This document shows positions 17,557-27,790 of a stretch of DNA of 56,999 nucleotides, in pieces. The stretch is taken from assembly GCA_050247075.1 (NCBI GenBank), contig JBFWUW010000047.1, positions 1-56,999 of the forward strand, written 5' to 3'. Under the pieces are notes generated by a model, which saw only the letters and a list, made by a program, of their open reading frames with translations, made no database searches and had not been told where the DNA came from. This stretch comes from JBFWUW01 sp050247075. GTDB taxonomy: Bacteria > Planctomycetota > Planctomycetia > Pirellulales > JBFWUW01. The position numbers and the translations under genes were made by a program. Position 1 is the first letter of the stretch, and every line of letters starts with the position of its first letter.

Positions 17557-18552
17557 ATGGAACCCCCCTACGACAGCGAGCGGCAAGCGGCTTTGGCCGC
17601 GGTTCGCGAGGCCGCCGCACTCTGCCACAGGGTGCAGTCGGGCATTACGCCCGACACCTTGCAGAAGAAGGACAAAAGCCCCGTCACCGTGGCCGACTAC
17701 GGCAGCCAGGCGGTGGTCTGCCGGGCGATTCGGCGGTTGTTTCCCAACGATTTAATCATCGCCGAGGAAGGCTCGGCCGAGCTGCGCCAGCCGGCCAACG
17801 CCGCGCTAGCCCAGAAAGTTCTGGCCGAGGTCCGCGGCTGCCAGCCCCAGGCGACACTGGACGACGTGCTAGCCTGGATCGACCACGGCGATCACGGCAG
17901 CTATGCCGAACGGTTTTGGACGCTCGATCCGATCGACGGCACAAAGGGATTTCTGCGGGGCGAACAATACGCCGTGGCGCTGGCCTTGGTGGTGCAAGGC
18001 CGCGTGGAAGTCGCCGCGCTGGCTTGCCCCAATCTGGCCGGGCCAGGCGGCGCGCAGGGCGGAACTGCCTATCTGGCCGTCCGCGGACAAGGGGCCGCCG
18101 CCGTGCCGCTGGCGGAAAGCAGTCAGTCTGTTTCCGAAATCGCGGGCTTGCGGGTGACCACCACCGCCGATCCGGCCCTGGCCCGGCTGTGCGAATCGGT
18201 CGAGTCGGGCCATAGCAAGCACGACACCGCGGCCGAAGTCGCCAAACGTTTAAAGATTACCGCCGCGGGCCGCCGCCTGGACAGCCAGGCAAAATATGCC
18301 GTGGTGGCCCAGGGCGAAGCCGACATCTACCTGCGGCTGCCGACCGACGCCATCTATCGCGAGAAAATCTGGGACCACGCAGCCGGCATGTTGGTGGTCG
18401 AGGAAGCCGGCGGAAAAGTCAGCGACGTGCATGGCCGCCCGCTCGACTTTTCCCTCGGACGAGAACTCTCGGCCAACCGAGGTGTCATCGCCACCAACAG
18501 CCACCTGCATGAGGCGGTGCTGAACGTGTTGCAAGAGCTGGGGATAGAGTAG
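17557..18552 (+). CDS. 3'(2'),5'-bisphosphate nucleotidase (CysQ/HAL2/inositol monophosphatase family)
   Basis: 331 residues. Metal- and phosphate-binding motifs of the Li-sensitive phosphatase family are present: KDKSPVTVADYGSQA, AEEGSAEL, the hallmark DPIDGTKGFLRG (~124-135), and WDHAAGMLVVEEAGGKVSD near the C-terminus. It most likely converts 3'-phosphoadenosine 5'-phosphate to AMP during sulfur metabolism, as eukaryotic HAL2 does; an inositol monophosphatase role is the alternative. It has no sulfur-assimilation neighbours here. Confidence 0.9.
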   Translation: MEPPYDSERQAALAAVREAAALCHRVQSGITPDTLQKKDKSPVTVADYGSQAVVCRAIRRLFPNDLIIAEEGSAELRQPANAALAQKVLAEVRGCQPQATLDDVLAWIDHGDHGSYAERFWTLDPIDGTKGFLRGEQYAVALALVVQGRVEVAALACPNLAGPGGAQGGTAYLAVRGQGAAAVPLAESSQSVSEIAGLRVTTTADPALARLCESVESGHSKHDTAAEVAKRLKITAAGRRLDSQAKYAVVAQGEADIYLRLPTDAIYREKIWDHAAGMLVVEEAGGKVSDVHGRPLDFSLGRELSANRGVIATNSHLHEAVLNVLQELGIE

Positions 18553-18625
18553 CAAGCGAGCGCAATCGTTCTCCTAATTTTCTCTATTGAAACGAAATCC
18601 CTTCTGCTGGCCGATTCAACCCTCC

Positions 18626-19174
18626 ATGCGTCAAGTCTGGCTGCGTCAAAACACTTCCGCTCTGATGTTCGGCATGATTGTGCCGACGATGCTGGCCTTC
18701 GTGGGCTTGTCGCTGTCGGGTATTGTGGTGCCGATTGACCATCCTTGGATCCACTGGGTCGGCTGGGCCTTGCTCATCCCCGGCGGCGTGCTGGCCGGGC
18801 TGCTGTTCCTGGAAGTCTTTCGCCCGCGGCTGTCGTATGCCAATGGCCGCCTGCTGGTCCATGTGCGGGCGGGGCCCCCCTATCGCGTGCCAATCGAAGC
18901 CGTCGAGTGCTTTTTGCTGGGGCAAGGCCCCGCGCTGCTGCCGGGCAAGCGCAATCGCGACCATCCCACGGTAACGCTAGTGATTCGGCTGGCCGAGAAG
19001 GCCGAGGACTGGGCGCAGCGCGAAACAAAGTCCGCCCTGGCTTCCTGGTGCGGCGGACAAATCACGCTCCGCGGCACCTGGTGCGAGCCGCTGGATGTAA
19101 AGTTCGTCACCAGGCTCAACGCGCGGCTGGATGAAACCCAACGCGCCTGGCGCAAGCAGCAGGTGGCCTCATGA
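18626..19174 (+). CDS. Two-TM membrane protein of unknown function
   Basis: About 182 residues from the ATG at 18626 (a Met at 18587 is also possible). Two hydrophobic segments near the N-terminus (SALMFGMIVPTMLAFVGLSLSG; WALLIPGGVLAGLLFLEVF) precede a soluble region with strands around PPYRVPIEAVECFLLGQGPALLPG and VTLVIRLAEKAEDW. The PH-like pattern is suggestive but not firm. The stop overlaps the start of mfnB-like gene (ATGA), so the two are translationally coupled. Confidence 0.75.
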   Translation: MRQVWLRQNTSALMFGMIVPTMLAFVGLSLSGIVVPIDHPWIHWVGWALLIPGGVLAGLLFLEVFRPRLSYANGRLLVHVRAGPPYRVPIEAVECFLLGQGPALLPGKRNRDHPTVTLVIRLAEKAEDWAQRETKSALASWCGGQITLRGTWCEPLDVKFVTRLNARLDETQRAWRKQQVAS

Positions 19175-19893
19175 CGCGGTTGCTGGTGAGCGTTCGCGAT
19201 GCCGCCGAGGCTGCCGCCGCGCTCGCCGGCGGGGCACATCTCATCGACATCAAAGAGCCGCGCCGCGGGTCGCTCGGCGCGGCCGACCCGTCTGCCATGG
19301 CCGACGTTGTCCGTGCGGTCGCGGGCCACGTACCCGTCAGCGCGGCGCTGGGCGAACTGCTGGAGCCCAACGCCCTATCGGCCGCCACCGTCAACCTCGC
19401 TCAACTGGCGGGCCTGTCGTATGCCAAGCTGGGGCTGGCGGGTTGCCGGCGGCAGGCCAATTGGCCAGACCAATGGGCGCAAGCGCTCCAGCGCCTGCCC
19501 TCGCACATGGCGGCGGTGGCTGTGGCCTACGCCGATGACGCCGCCGCGGCAGCTCCCGCGCCGGCGGAAGTGCTGCATCACGCCGTGAGGCTGCATTGCC
19601 GGGCCATGCTGATCGATACGTTCGACAAGTCGCGCGGCGGCTTGCTCGACCATTGGACGCTGCCCAACCTGGCCGACTTCGCGCGTCAGGCGAGGCACAG
19701 CGGCCTATTGGTCGTCCTAGCCGGCTCGCTCGACGCGCGCACGGCACGTCTGCTGTTGCCCTTGCAGCCAGACTATCTCGCCGTTCGCGGAGCGGTTTGC
19801 GAAGGCGATCGCGCCGGCGCGGTCCAGACCTCGCGCGTTCGCGCCTTCGCGGCACTGTTGGAAGATCACATCGAGGCACCGGCGACGATGTAA
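19171..19893 (+). CDS. mfnB: (5-formylfuran-3-yl)methyl phosphate synthase (MfnB)-like
   Basis: 240 residues forming a TIM barrel. The N-terminus LLVSVRDAAEAAAAL, the catalytic region HLIDIKEPRRGSLGA with Lys28, the strand SYAKLGLAG with Lys86, and AMLIDTFDKSRGGLLDHW match the MfnB/DUF556 family, which makes 4-(hydroxymethyl)-2-furancarboxaldehyde phosphate from two glyceraldehyde 3-phosphate molecules for methanofuran synthesis. Planctomycetes keep tetrahydromethanopterin-dependent C1 genes, so this fits. No other C1 gene is in the window; it is coupled to a membrane protein gene of unknown role. Confidence 0.85.
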   Translation: MTRLLVSVRDAAEAAAALAGGAHLIDIKEPRRGSLGAADPSAMADVVRAVAGHVPVSAALGELLEPNALSAATVNLAQLAGLSYAKLGLAGCRRQANWPDQWAQALQRLPSHMAAVAVAYADDAAAAAPAPAEVLHHAVRLHCRAMLIDTFDKSRGGLLDHWTLPNLADFARQARHSGLLVVLAGSLDARTARLLLPLQPDYLAVRGAVCEGDRAGAVQTSRVRAFAALLEDHIEAPATM

Positions 19894-19936
19894 ATAGCAA
19901 GGTAAGCGCGGCGTAAATAGCAAGGTAAGCGCGGCG
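19891..19936. repeat. Tandem 23-bp duplication at the mfnB stop codon
   Basis: TAAATAGCAAGGTAAGCGCG-type 23-bp unit occurs twice, 19891-19913 and 19914-19936, beginning with the stop codon of the MfnB-like gene. Probably replication slippage. Confidence 0.8.
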
Positions 19937-20009
19937 GCTGTACGCTGAAAGCGTTTCACAATCTAGCCCAGGGTTGCGAGCGCTAAGCGAGCGCACCCTG
20001 GGTAGCCAG

Positions 20010-20195
20010 CCTAAGGATTCGGTACGAAATAACTTCCCTTCTTGGCCCCCTCTCCCGGTACTCCGGGAGAGGGTTGGGGAGAGGGAGATGTGGCGAAATG
20101 GCCGCCATCAACCAAACGCCCACCCCGGCCCTCTCCCAGAGGGAGAGGGAGAGGGAGGTTCCAATGCGGAAGTTATTTCGTACCGTATCCTAAGA
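20010..20195. mobile_element. MITE-like element with ~27-bp terminal inverted repeats
   Basis: CCTAAGGATTCGGTACGAAA... (from 20010) is matched in inverted orientation by the segment ending ...CCGTATCCTAAG at 20195, with one or two mismatches over about 27 bp. The interior has CTCTCCC/GGGAGAG palindromes. The unit is ~186 bp with no gene. Its right end contains the stop codon of the SugE gene, so insertion redefined that gene's 3' end. Confidence 0.75.
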
Positions 20196-20525
20196 GTTCG
20201 ACACGCCCTGCGCGGCGGTGGCCCTCAACCCTATGATGGCCACGATCAGCAGCGTCAAGAAGAACAACCGGCCCACGGTGCGCGGTTCACCATGCAGGAC
20301 AATTCCCACCACCGCCGTGCCGCAAGCCCCTATGCCCACCCACACGGCATAGGCCGTGCCAATCGGAATGGTCCGCGAGGCGACCGACAGCAGCAACATG
20401 CTGACGGTGATGCAGGCCAATGTCGCCAGACTGGCCAACGGCCGCGAAAACCCATCGGTGTGTTTCAACCCCACGGCCCAGGCGACTTCCAACAACCCCG
20501 CCACGATCAATTGCAGCCACGCCAT
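20190..20525 (-). CDS. SMR-family exporter, SugE/Gdx type
   Basis: 111 residues with four transmembrane helices. The N-terminus MAWLQLIVAGLLEVAWAVGLK carries the conserved membrane Glu13 of small multidrug resistance proteins, and the KHTDGFSR and TAYAVWVGIGACGTA motifs are those of the SugE/Gdx branch, which exports guanidinium as a dimer of inverted subunits. The upstream leader was inspected for a guanidine riboswitch; only a hairpin belonging to a dispersed repeat was seen. The last few codons overlap a MITE-like element. Confidence 0.9.
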   Translation of the reverse strand: MAWLQLIVAGLLEVAWAVGLKHTDGFSRPLASLATLACITVSMLLLSVASRTIPIGTAYAVWVGIGACGTAVVGIVLHGEPRTVGRLFFLTLLIVAIIGLRATAAQGVSNS

Positions 20526-20552
20526 GACGATGCTCCTGTGCAGGTCCGGCCA

Positions 20553-20632
20553 ACGTAGCCGCACGGCACCCGCCGTGCCGGCTTGAATCGGGATCAGCTC
20601 TCGATCCGAGGTACGGTTGCCCGGCATGGACC
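20553..20632. repeat. Dispersed intergenic repeat, copy B
   Basis: ACGTAGCCGCACGGCACC ... GTGCCGGCTTG ... TACGGTTGCCCGGCATGGAC. The first and last blocks match the copy at 7233-7325, while the middle differs. Lies in the leader of the SugE gene. Confidence 0.6.
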
Positions 20633-20634
20633 GT

Positions 20635-20674
20635 GGGAAAGGGTGAAGGCGGAAGGATGAAGGATGAAAAGGGG
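20635..20674 (+). repeat. Dispersed polypurine repeat, copy 3
   Basis: GGGAAAGGGTGAAGGCGGAA followed by GGATGAAGGATGAAAAGG. The rest of 20526-20889 holds no gene that can be supported. Confidence 0.65.
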
Positions 20675-20889
20675 TAGCCAGGTCTGGCCGAAAGAAAGGC
20701 CCAGCGGCGGCGTTGTTCCATCTTATAGGGCAGCCCCCACCAGGCAAGGGCGAGTGGCATCGTTCCGCCGGGGGCGCTATGATGGACTTGGCTCGCCGCC
20801 GGGCGCTTGGGTCTGACCAACGGGAAGGCCCAGCGGCGATGATATGCCATGCTGTTCCCTTTGTTCCTTCCGCCAACCTGGAATCTTCC

Positions 20890-23100
<2,211 letters not shown>

Positions 23101-23134
23101 CCCGCACGGTCGCGTTGGCAAATTCCCTTTCAGG

Positions 23135-23968
23135 ATGGCAAGCCTAAGCATGTTGCTGCAAGAACCTCCCTACACCCGCTACGATTTGCACTTTTCCCTG
23201 GCCGGCGTGCCGGTGCGGGTGCATCCCTTATTTTGGCTGGTGGCATTTTTCATGTCGGTGCGCGACGGCTTGCAACAGGTGCAGTGGCAGCCGCTGGTCA
23301 TTTCCATGGGTGTGTTGTTCTTCTCGATCTTGATCCACGAGTTTGGCCACGCGCTGGCCTACCGCCGCTTTCATTACGAACCGCGGATTGTGCTGCACTG
23401 GTTGGGCGGGCTGGCCACGGCCGATATGACCTACTCCGTCTCGCCGCCGCGCGGCAAACGGCTGATGCGGATCTGCCTGGCGGGACCAATCGCCGGTTTC
23501 GTGTTGGCGGCCGTGACGGTGGCCGTGCTGTTTGCCATCGGCCGCCAGATCGACTTCATGGGTTGGACGGTCGGCCGCGGCCAACCATTTGAGGCCACAT
23601 CGGTGGGCTATAATCTGTATACGCTGTTCTACAGCCTGCTGTTTGTGAACGTGTTGTGGGGACTGGTCAATCTGCTGCCGGTCTTTCCCCTGGACGGCGG
23701 ACAGATCTCCCGCGAGGCCTTTCAGATGCGCCTGGGAGGCGAAGGCGTGTTGACGGCCCTGAAGTTATCGATGGTCGTGGCCATCCTCACGGCGGTGGTC
23801 TTCTTTCTCTGGCTGGGATTCAAGGATGGCCTGTTTCCGTTGTTGCTGTTTGGGTCGCTGGCGTATGGCAACTATCGCGAGGCACAATTTCTGATCCAGC
23901 ATGGCCAATACGGTGACGACGACGAAGGCGAAAGCTGGCGCCGCGGTCGCGGCGATCGCGAATGGTAG
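23135..23968 (+). CDS. Site-2 protease (peptidase M50), Rip1/SpoIVFB-like
   Basis: About 277 residues from Met at 23135 (alternatives 23090 and 23150). Several membrane helices carry the zinc motif HEFGH (His68, Glu69, His72) and the second motif NLLPVFPLDGGQ with the Asp ligand. Such intramembrane metalloproteases cut membrane anti-sigma factors or other anchored substrates. Loop GGLATADMTYSVSPPRGKR and a charged C-terminal tail (DDDEGESWRRGRGDREW) complete the protein. It follows the secreted protease gene by 34 bp, so the two may form a proteolytic operon. Confidence 0.9.
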   Translation: MASLSMLLQEPPYTRYDLHFSLAGVPVRVHPLFWLVAFFMSVRDGLQQVQWQPLVISMGVLFFSILIHEFGHALAYRRFHYEPRIVLHWLGGLATADMTYSVSPPRGKRLMRICLAGPIAGFVLAAVTVAVLFAIGRQIDFMGWTVGRGQPFEATSVGYNLYTLFYSLLFVNVLWGLVNLLPVFPLDGGQISREAFQMRLGGEGVLTALKLSMVVAILTAVVFFLWLGFKDGLFPLLLFGSLAYGNYREAQFLIQHGQYGDDDEGESWRRGRGDREW

Positions 23969-24780
23969 TCCCCTCCGGCGAGCCAGCCCCGTCCACACCC
24001 GCCCGCCGCCGCGTGGTGCTGTTGGGGGCCAGCAATCTCACCCGCGGGCTGGCCACGGTGGTGGAACAGGCCCAGGCCACCTGGAACGAACCGCTGGAAA
24101 TTCTGGCCGCGCCCGGGCACGGAAGGTCGTACGGCGTGCAAAGCCGGGTTTTCGTCCGCTCGCTGCCGGGCATTCTGGAGTGCGGGCTGTGGCCGGCGCT
24201 TAACCAGTCCGCCACCGGCGGCAAACCCGCTTCGACCGTCGCCTTGGTGACCGACATCGGCAACGACATCTTGTACGGCCGGCCGGTAGCCACCATTTCC
24301 GCCTGGGTTGAGGAATGCCTGGACCGATTGGCGCGGCACGGCGCGCGGACCGTGCTGACCTTGCTGCCTCTGGTGAACTTGGACCGTTTGTCGCTGGCCA
24401 CGTTTCTCTTGCTGCGGCGGGTGATGTTTCCCAGCAGCCGCTTGACGCTGCCGCAAACCATCGACCGAGCCAGGCAACTCGACGAGCGATTGCGCGCGTT
24501 GGGCACGGCGCGGGGGCTGGCCATGATCGAACCGCGCGGCGCATGGTACGGCTTTGATCCCATCCACCTGCGCCGCCGCGCATGGCGCGAAGCATGGCGA
24601 GAGATACTTTTGCCGTGGTCCGACGACGCGCCGGCGCGAGAAGCGAAAAAATTTTTCGTGCCGCGCGCGCTAAATCTTTTGCGCCTGCCGCCCGAACAGC
24701 GCTGGCTGTGCGGCATGCCTCAACGCCGCGCGCAACCGGTGTTGCGCCAAGCCGACGGCACGACGTTGTCACTGTACTAA
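23962..24780 (+). CDS. SGNH/GDSL-type hydrolase-like protein
   Basis: 272 residues. Block I is VVLLGASNLTRG with the expected nucleophile Ser24, block III is VTDIGNDILYG with the oxyanion Asn, and block V GFDPIHLRRRAW gives the Asp-x-x-His pair. These match SGNH hydrolases, which act as esterases or acyltransferases on surface polymers. No signal peptide is seen. Its start overlaps the stop of the M50 protease gene by 7 bp, so translation is probably coupled. Confidence 0.82.
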   Translation: MVVPSGEPAPSTPARRRVVLLGASNLTRGLATVVEQAQATWNEPLEILAAPGHGRSYGVQSRVFVRSLPGILECGLWPALNQSATGGKPASTVALVTDIGNDILYGRPVATISAWVEECLDRLARHGARTVLTLLPLVNLDRLSLATFLLLRRVMFPSSRLTLPQTIDRARQLDERLRALGTARGLAMIEPRGAWYGFDPIHLRRRAWREAWREILLPWSDDAPAREAKKFFVPRALNLLRLPPEQRWLCGMPQRRAQPVLRQADGTTLSLY

Positions 24781-25203
24781 AGCGCTAGCGCGCCTTCCGC
24801 GCAAGGCATGGCGCAGTCGGCCGGCATGCTTTGCGCGTTTGCGCCAATCATCAAAAAGTGCCGAAAAATACGGGCCTTGCGCGCGTGTTGCTGTTTTGCC
24901 TGAATCGTTTGCGCGCGAGCCTCAACGACTCGTTCGCGCACGCATCGCTGGCGAGCGCGGCAACATTGCGCGGCGCGCTGTCGAGCGTTACAGCGCGGCG
25001 ACAATCGCGCGCCGCGCGGTTGCGCGCGTTGCGATGCGCGGCGCCATCGGCCGCCGCGCGCGGTCAAAAATGTGCGCCGCGGCGCAAAAATCATGTTGCA
25101 GAAAATAAAAGAATGCGTACAACTACACGCCATCAGTTCCAGAGTATGGAACGAGTTTGCTCTTCGAGCGCGATAACAAACATCGAACGCACGAACGAGC
25201 AAA
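24781..25203. other. GCGC-rich non-coding region
   Basis: About 420 bp unusually dense in GCGC and CGCG words, upstream of the tiny Lys/Ala gene. Open frames exist on both strands but code for Arg/Ala/Cys-rich sequences with no family resemblance, so they are taken as artefacts of composition. Could be a long leader or a small RNA gene ending at the hairpin that follows. Confidence 0.45.
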
Positions 25204-25230
25204 CTTCCCGCAACGGGAAGAACGTTTTTT
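25204..25230 (+). terminator. Hairpin plus U-run: terminator or attenuator
   Basis: CTTCCCG (25204-25210) pairs perfectly with CGGGAAG (25214-25220), loop CAA, followed by AACG and six Ts. It lies 88 bp before the GTG of the Lys/Ala gene, so it would either end an upstream small RNA or attenuate that gene. Confidence 0.6.
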
Positions 25231-25317
25231 GGAAAGGGCGGGAGACGCTCGACAGCCTTCGAGGATGAAGGCCCGAGAGACGGAGCTCGCCTAGGACCCT
25301 TTGACGGAGGAAGTACT

Positions 25318-25410
25318 GTGGCCAAGAAGAAAGCAGCCAAGAAGAAAGCAGCCGCCCCAAAGAAGGCCGCTAAGAAGACTGCCAAGAAGAAGGCTGCCAA
25401 GAAGAAGTAG
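25318..25410 (+). CDS. Tiny Lys/Ala-rich histone-H1-like peptide
   Basis: 30 residues made only of Ala, Lys, Pro and Thr after the initiator: repeated AKKKAA, AAPKKAA and AKKTAKKKAA units ending in KKK. A strong ribosome binding site GGAGG (25306-25310) lies 7 bp before the GTG start, and the reading frame ends in TAG before a good terminator, so this is a real gene despite its size. The composition matches the C-terminal tails of H1 and bacterial Hc1-type proteins; it probably condenses or coats nucleic acid. Codon-level repetition suggests growth by slippage. Confidence 0.75.
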   Translation: MAKKKAAKKKAAAPKKAAKKTAKKKAAKKK

Positions 25411-25524
25411 GCCCGTGCCACCGTCGGCGAGCACAGCGGCTTGTCCGACCTTGGCGCGTTCGACAGCCAACAGCCTTCGGGCACGTTCGGCGGTCGAACG
25501 CAGCCTGGCGTGATGTGACGAGAG

Positions 25525-25560
25525 AGAGCCGCCCGTTTCAGCAATGAAGCGGGCGGCTCT
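25525..25560 (+). terminator. Terminator after the Lys/Ala peptide gene
   Basis: Perfect 11-bp stem AGAGCCGCCCG / CGGGCGGCTCT with a 14-nt loop, followed by ATTTAT. Confidence 0.7.
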
Positions 25561-25566
25561 ATTTAT

Positions 25567-25600
25567 GGGAAAGGATGAAGGCGGAAGGATGAAGGATGAA
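25567..25600 (+). repeat. Dispersed polypurine repeat, copy 4
   Basis: GGGAAAGGATGAAGGCGGAA followed by GGATGAAGGATGAAGATG, between the terminator and the nfo start. Confidence 0.65.
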
Positions 25601-25650
25601 GATGATGGGCGAGGGCTGTTTTCTGAACGACCTATCTGGAGTTGCCGCAC

Positions 25651-25752
25651 TTGCCCCTCCTCGGTGCCCACATGTCGATTGCCGGCGGCTATTATAAGGC
25701 CGTCGATGCCGCGGCCACACTAGGTATGGAGACGGTGCAGGTCTTCACCAAG
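25651..25752 (+). pseudogene. nfo: 5' fragment of endonuclease IV gene (nfo), interrupted by the element
   Basis: From a TTG start (GGAG 9 bp upstream) the frame reads LLGAHMSIAGGYYKAVDAAA-TLGMETVQVFTK, which is the N-terminus of deoxyribonuclease IV, an apurinic/apyrimidinic endonuclease of base-excision repair. Residues expected after VFTK (normally N-x-x-Q-W) are replaced by RFPSRRGQ and a stop at 25777. About 34 of roughly 280 codons remain, so the gene is broken by the inserted element. The rest should lie beyond the right end of the element, outside the window. Confidence 0.82.
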
Positions 25753-25760
25753 CGGTTTCC
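25741..25760. other. Left attachment junction (attL) of the integrated element
   Basis: The nfo reading frame departs from its family consensus after the AAG at 25750-25752, and the serine recombinase gene on the other strand ends at 25745. The crossover core must therefore lie in about these 20 bp. Recombinase genes ending at their own att site are typical of serine-integrase elements. The exact core cannot be fixed without the right junction or an empty site. Confidence 0.7.
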
Positions 25761-27790
25761 GAGTCGGCGGGGTCAATGAACTCCCATTCGATCCGATCCG
25801 GCTCAAGATCGTAGCTGTATCGCCCAGGACGCTCGGTCTTCCGAGGGCGAGGCGGATTCTCCTGGGCCGGGTGAAATGTCCGCTTCCAGTACAGCGTGAC
25901 GGTCTTGAAAACTCGCCGAAACGCTTCGCCCCGATGCCGCCCTTCGAGCTTCGGCAATTCTTCTTCGATGTGACGGCGTTCGTCTTGTCGTCGCCATTCT
26001 GCCTTCATCGCCTGTTCGATCCGAACCGACAACCTGACCGTGCGGGACTTCATCTTCCGAATGGCGTCTTCGAGGCGGTCGATCTCCCCTTTCATGGCGT
26101 CTTGTTGCAGATCGGACGCCTTTGCCCAACTGAGCGTCAATTGACGGTGTTCTTCCAGCAATGAGGCCAGTTCCTTCTCTGCCTCAGCCACCGATGCGGA
26201 CTCGACCGTGCGAACGGCTTCGGAGAATTCTTCGGCACTAACCTTCAGCCCCTCAAAGTCTCGGTCGTAGACCTTTAGTGTCTCGTAAAACTTCGATGCC
26301 AGCATCACGAGCCGTTCCAGGTCGTCGCCAGAAACTCGAAAATTGCTTTCGAGGTAGTCGATCAGGGCATTCACGCCGTCCTGAACCCATTCCAGAAACT
26401 CGTGGTATGCCTCTTGGTCGAGGTCTACAAGGAGCTTCCAGCGTTCTTGGATGGTCATCTGTGCGTGTGCGCTGGCCTGCTCATCCAGCTTTTTGCCAAT
26501 TTCCTTCACCTTGTTTCGGAGAAGTTGTTCGGCCTCCTCGTGGGTGATCCGCTGGTAGCCACATTCCGACCGATGACCGTTGCACCGACCAGCCATGTAG
26601 CTGCCACAAATGTAGACAACCGTTTTCTTGCCCGTCTTTCGGTCAGTCTCGGTGCGCCCTGTCAGGTTCTTGCCACAGTGTCCGCACCGGAACAACTGCT
26701 TGAGGTAGTACGCCGGATTGCACGGCGAATGGTTGCGGTGTTCGAGTTCCCTGTCCAGCTTTGCCTGAGCTTGGTCCCAAATCTCCTCGCTCACGATGCC
26801 GGTATGAGTTGCTTTTTCGACGATCCGTTCACTCTCGCCCCGAAACCGCTTCTTCGACCGCTTGTTCAGCGGGACAACGATTCCATTCGTGTCGAAAGTG
26901 TGCAACTCCCCTGATTGCCGCTTTCCAAAATGCGTGTCCCCCTTGTAGACCGGGTTCCTCAGAATGACCGTCACCAGGGGGTGCGTGAACAATTTGTCGT
27001 AGTGCGTGTACCCGATGTCGTTCAACCGCTTGGAAATGGCCCTTCGGCTCAATCCGGCTTTGACGTACAGATCGAAGATGATCTTGACCGTTTCCACGAA
27101 GCGTGGATTGTTGCTGAGGATCAACTCGGTTCGGTCGAACTTGTCCTTTTGGGGAATCTTCACGTTTTCTGGACCGGGGTTCAGGTTGCCTTCAGCATCG
27201 GCGTAGAAGACCTGACCTTTCGACCGGGAAATCGGTTGAAAGACCCACAGCAGTCGGCCAGTAGGCGAAAAACACGCCTTCCCATAGCCGAAGGGATGCG
27301 TGCCAGTCGGCCACGACCGTTTTTCCCGAAAATTGTTCACCCGGCTGCGGAGGGAACGGTAGGAGATGTCTTGAAGCTCCTTCTCACTCTTGAGGCTGCC
27401 CACGATGGTCAGCATCTCCGTGGCGAAGTCGCTCTCCGTCAGGTCTTTCTTGGCCCGGAGGTCGAACAATCGGGTTCCGTGCTGCTCCAGGATGTAGAGA
27501 AGGTGGAAAAGTTCCTTGCGGTCTGAGCTTCCCCACCGATCCTGGCTCTCGATGTAGACCGTACCCACTTGGTCGGCCTCGATGAGTTCCATCAACCGGG
27601 CGAACTGTGCATTCTTGCGGACTTTGCGGCGACTGACTGTGCCGATGAACCAGTTCTCGTCGAGAACGAAGGCCCGCTGCTCCCGCAGCATGTTCTGCAC
27701 GTTGGAAATCTGTCCCTGCTCATCCTGACTCTGGGTCGATTTGCGAATGAAGACACAATCAATGCGGTGCGAAGAATTCCTCGAAATCAT
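25745..27790 (-). CDS. Large serine recombinase (probable integrase of the element)
   Basis: 681 residues from the ATG at 27790 (GGGAG 9 bp upstream); the longer frame to 28060 is not supported. The catalytic domain starts RIDCVFIRKSTQSQDEQGQ with Ser18 as the expected nucleophile and continues to IESQDRWGSSDRKELFHLL. A recombinase domain (RSWPTGTHPFGYGKA; AISKRLNDIGYTHYDKLFTHP), a zinc ribbon (FRCGHCGKNL; GRCNGHRSECGY) and a long coiled-coil region (~480-610) follow. It lies exactly at the chromosome junction; its stop codon is formed by nfo sequence. Confidence 0.9.
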   Translation of the reverse strand: MISRNSSHRIDCVFIRKSTQSQDEQGQISNVQNMLREQRAFVLDENWFIGTVSRRKVRKNAQFARLMELIEADQVGTVYIESQDRWGSSDRKELFHLLYILEQHGTRLFDLRAKKDLTESDFATEMLTIVGSLKSEKELQDISYRSLRSRVNNFREKRSWPTGTHPFGYGKACFSPTGRLLWVFQPISRSKGQVFYADAEGNLNPGPENVKIPQKDKFDRTELILSNNPRFVETVKIIFDLYVKAGLSRRAISKRLNDIGYTHYDKLFTHPLVTVILRNPVYKGDTHFGKRQSGELHTFDTNGIVVPLNKRSKKRFRGESERIVEKATHTGIVSEEIWDQAQAKLDRELEHRNHSPCNPAYYLKQLFRCGHCGKNLTGRTETDRKTGKKTVVYICGSYMAGRCNGHRSECGYQRITHEEAEQLLRNKVKEIGKKLDEQASAHAQMTIQERWKLLVDLDQEAYHEFLEWVQDGVNALIDYLESNFRVSGDDLERLVMLASKFYETLKVYDRDFEGLKVSAEEFSEAVRTVESASVAEAEKELASLLEEHRQLTLSWAKASDLQQDAMKGEIDRLEDAIRKMKSRTVRLSVRIEQAMKAEWRRQDERRHIEEELPKLEGRHRGEAFRRVFKTVTLYWKRTFHPAQENPPRPRKTERPGRYSYDLEPDRIEWEFIDPADSETAW

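Noticed and set aside
20526..20640. Guanidine riboswitch before the SugE/Gdx gene
   Set aside because: No tandem ACGR-loop hairpins or ykkC-like core found; the visible hairpin belongs to a dispersed repeat.
24831..25268. 145-codon plus-strand frame upstream of the Lys/Ala gene
   Set aside because: Arg/Ala/Cys-rich composition from GCGC-rich DNA, no ribosome binding site and no family resemblance.
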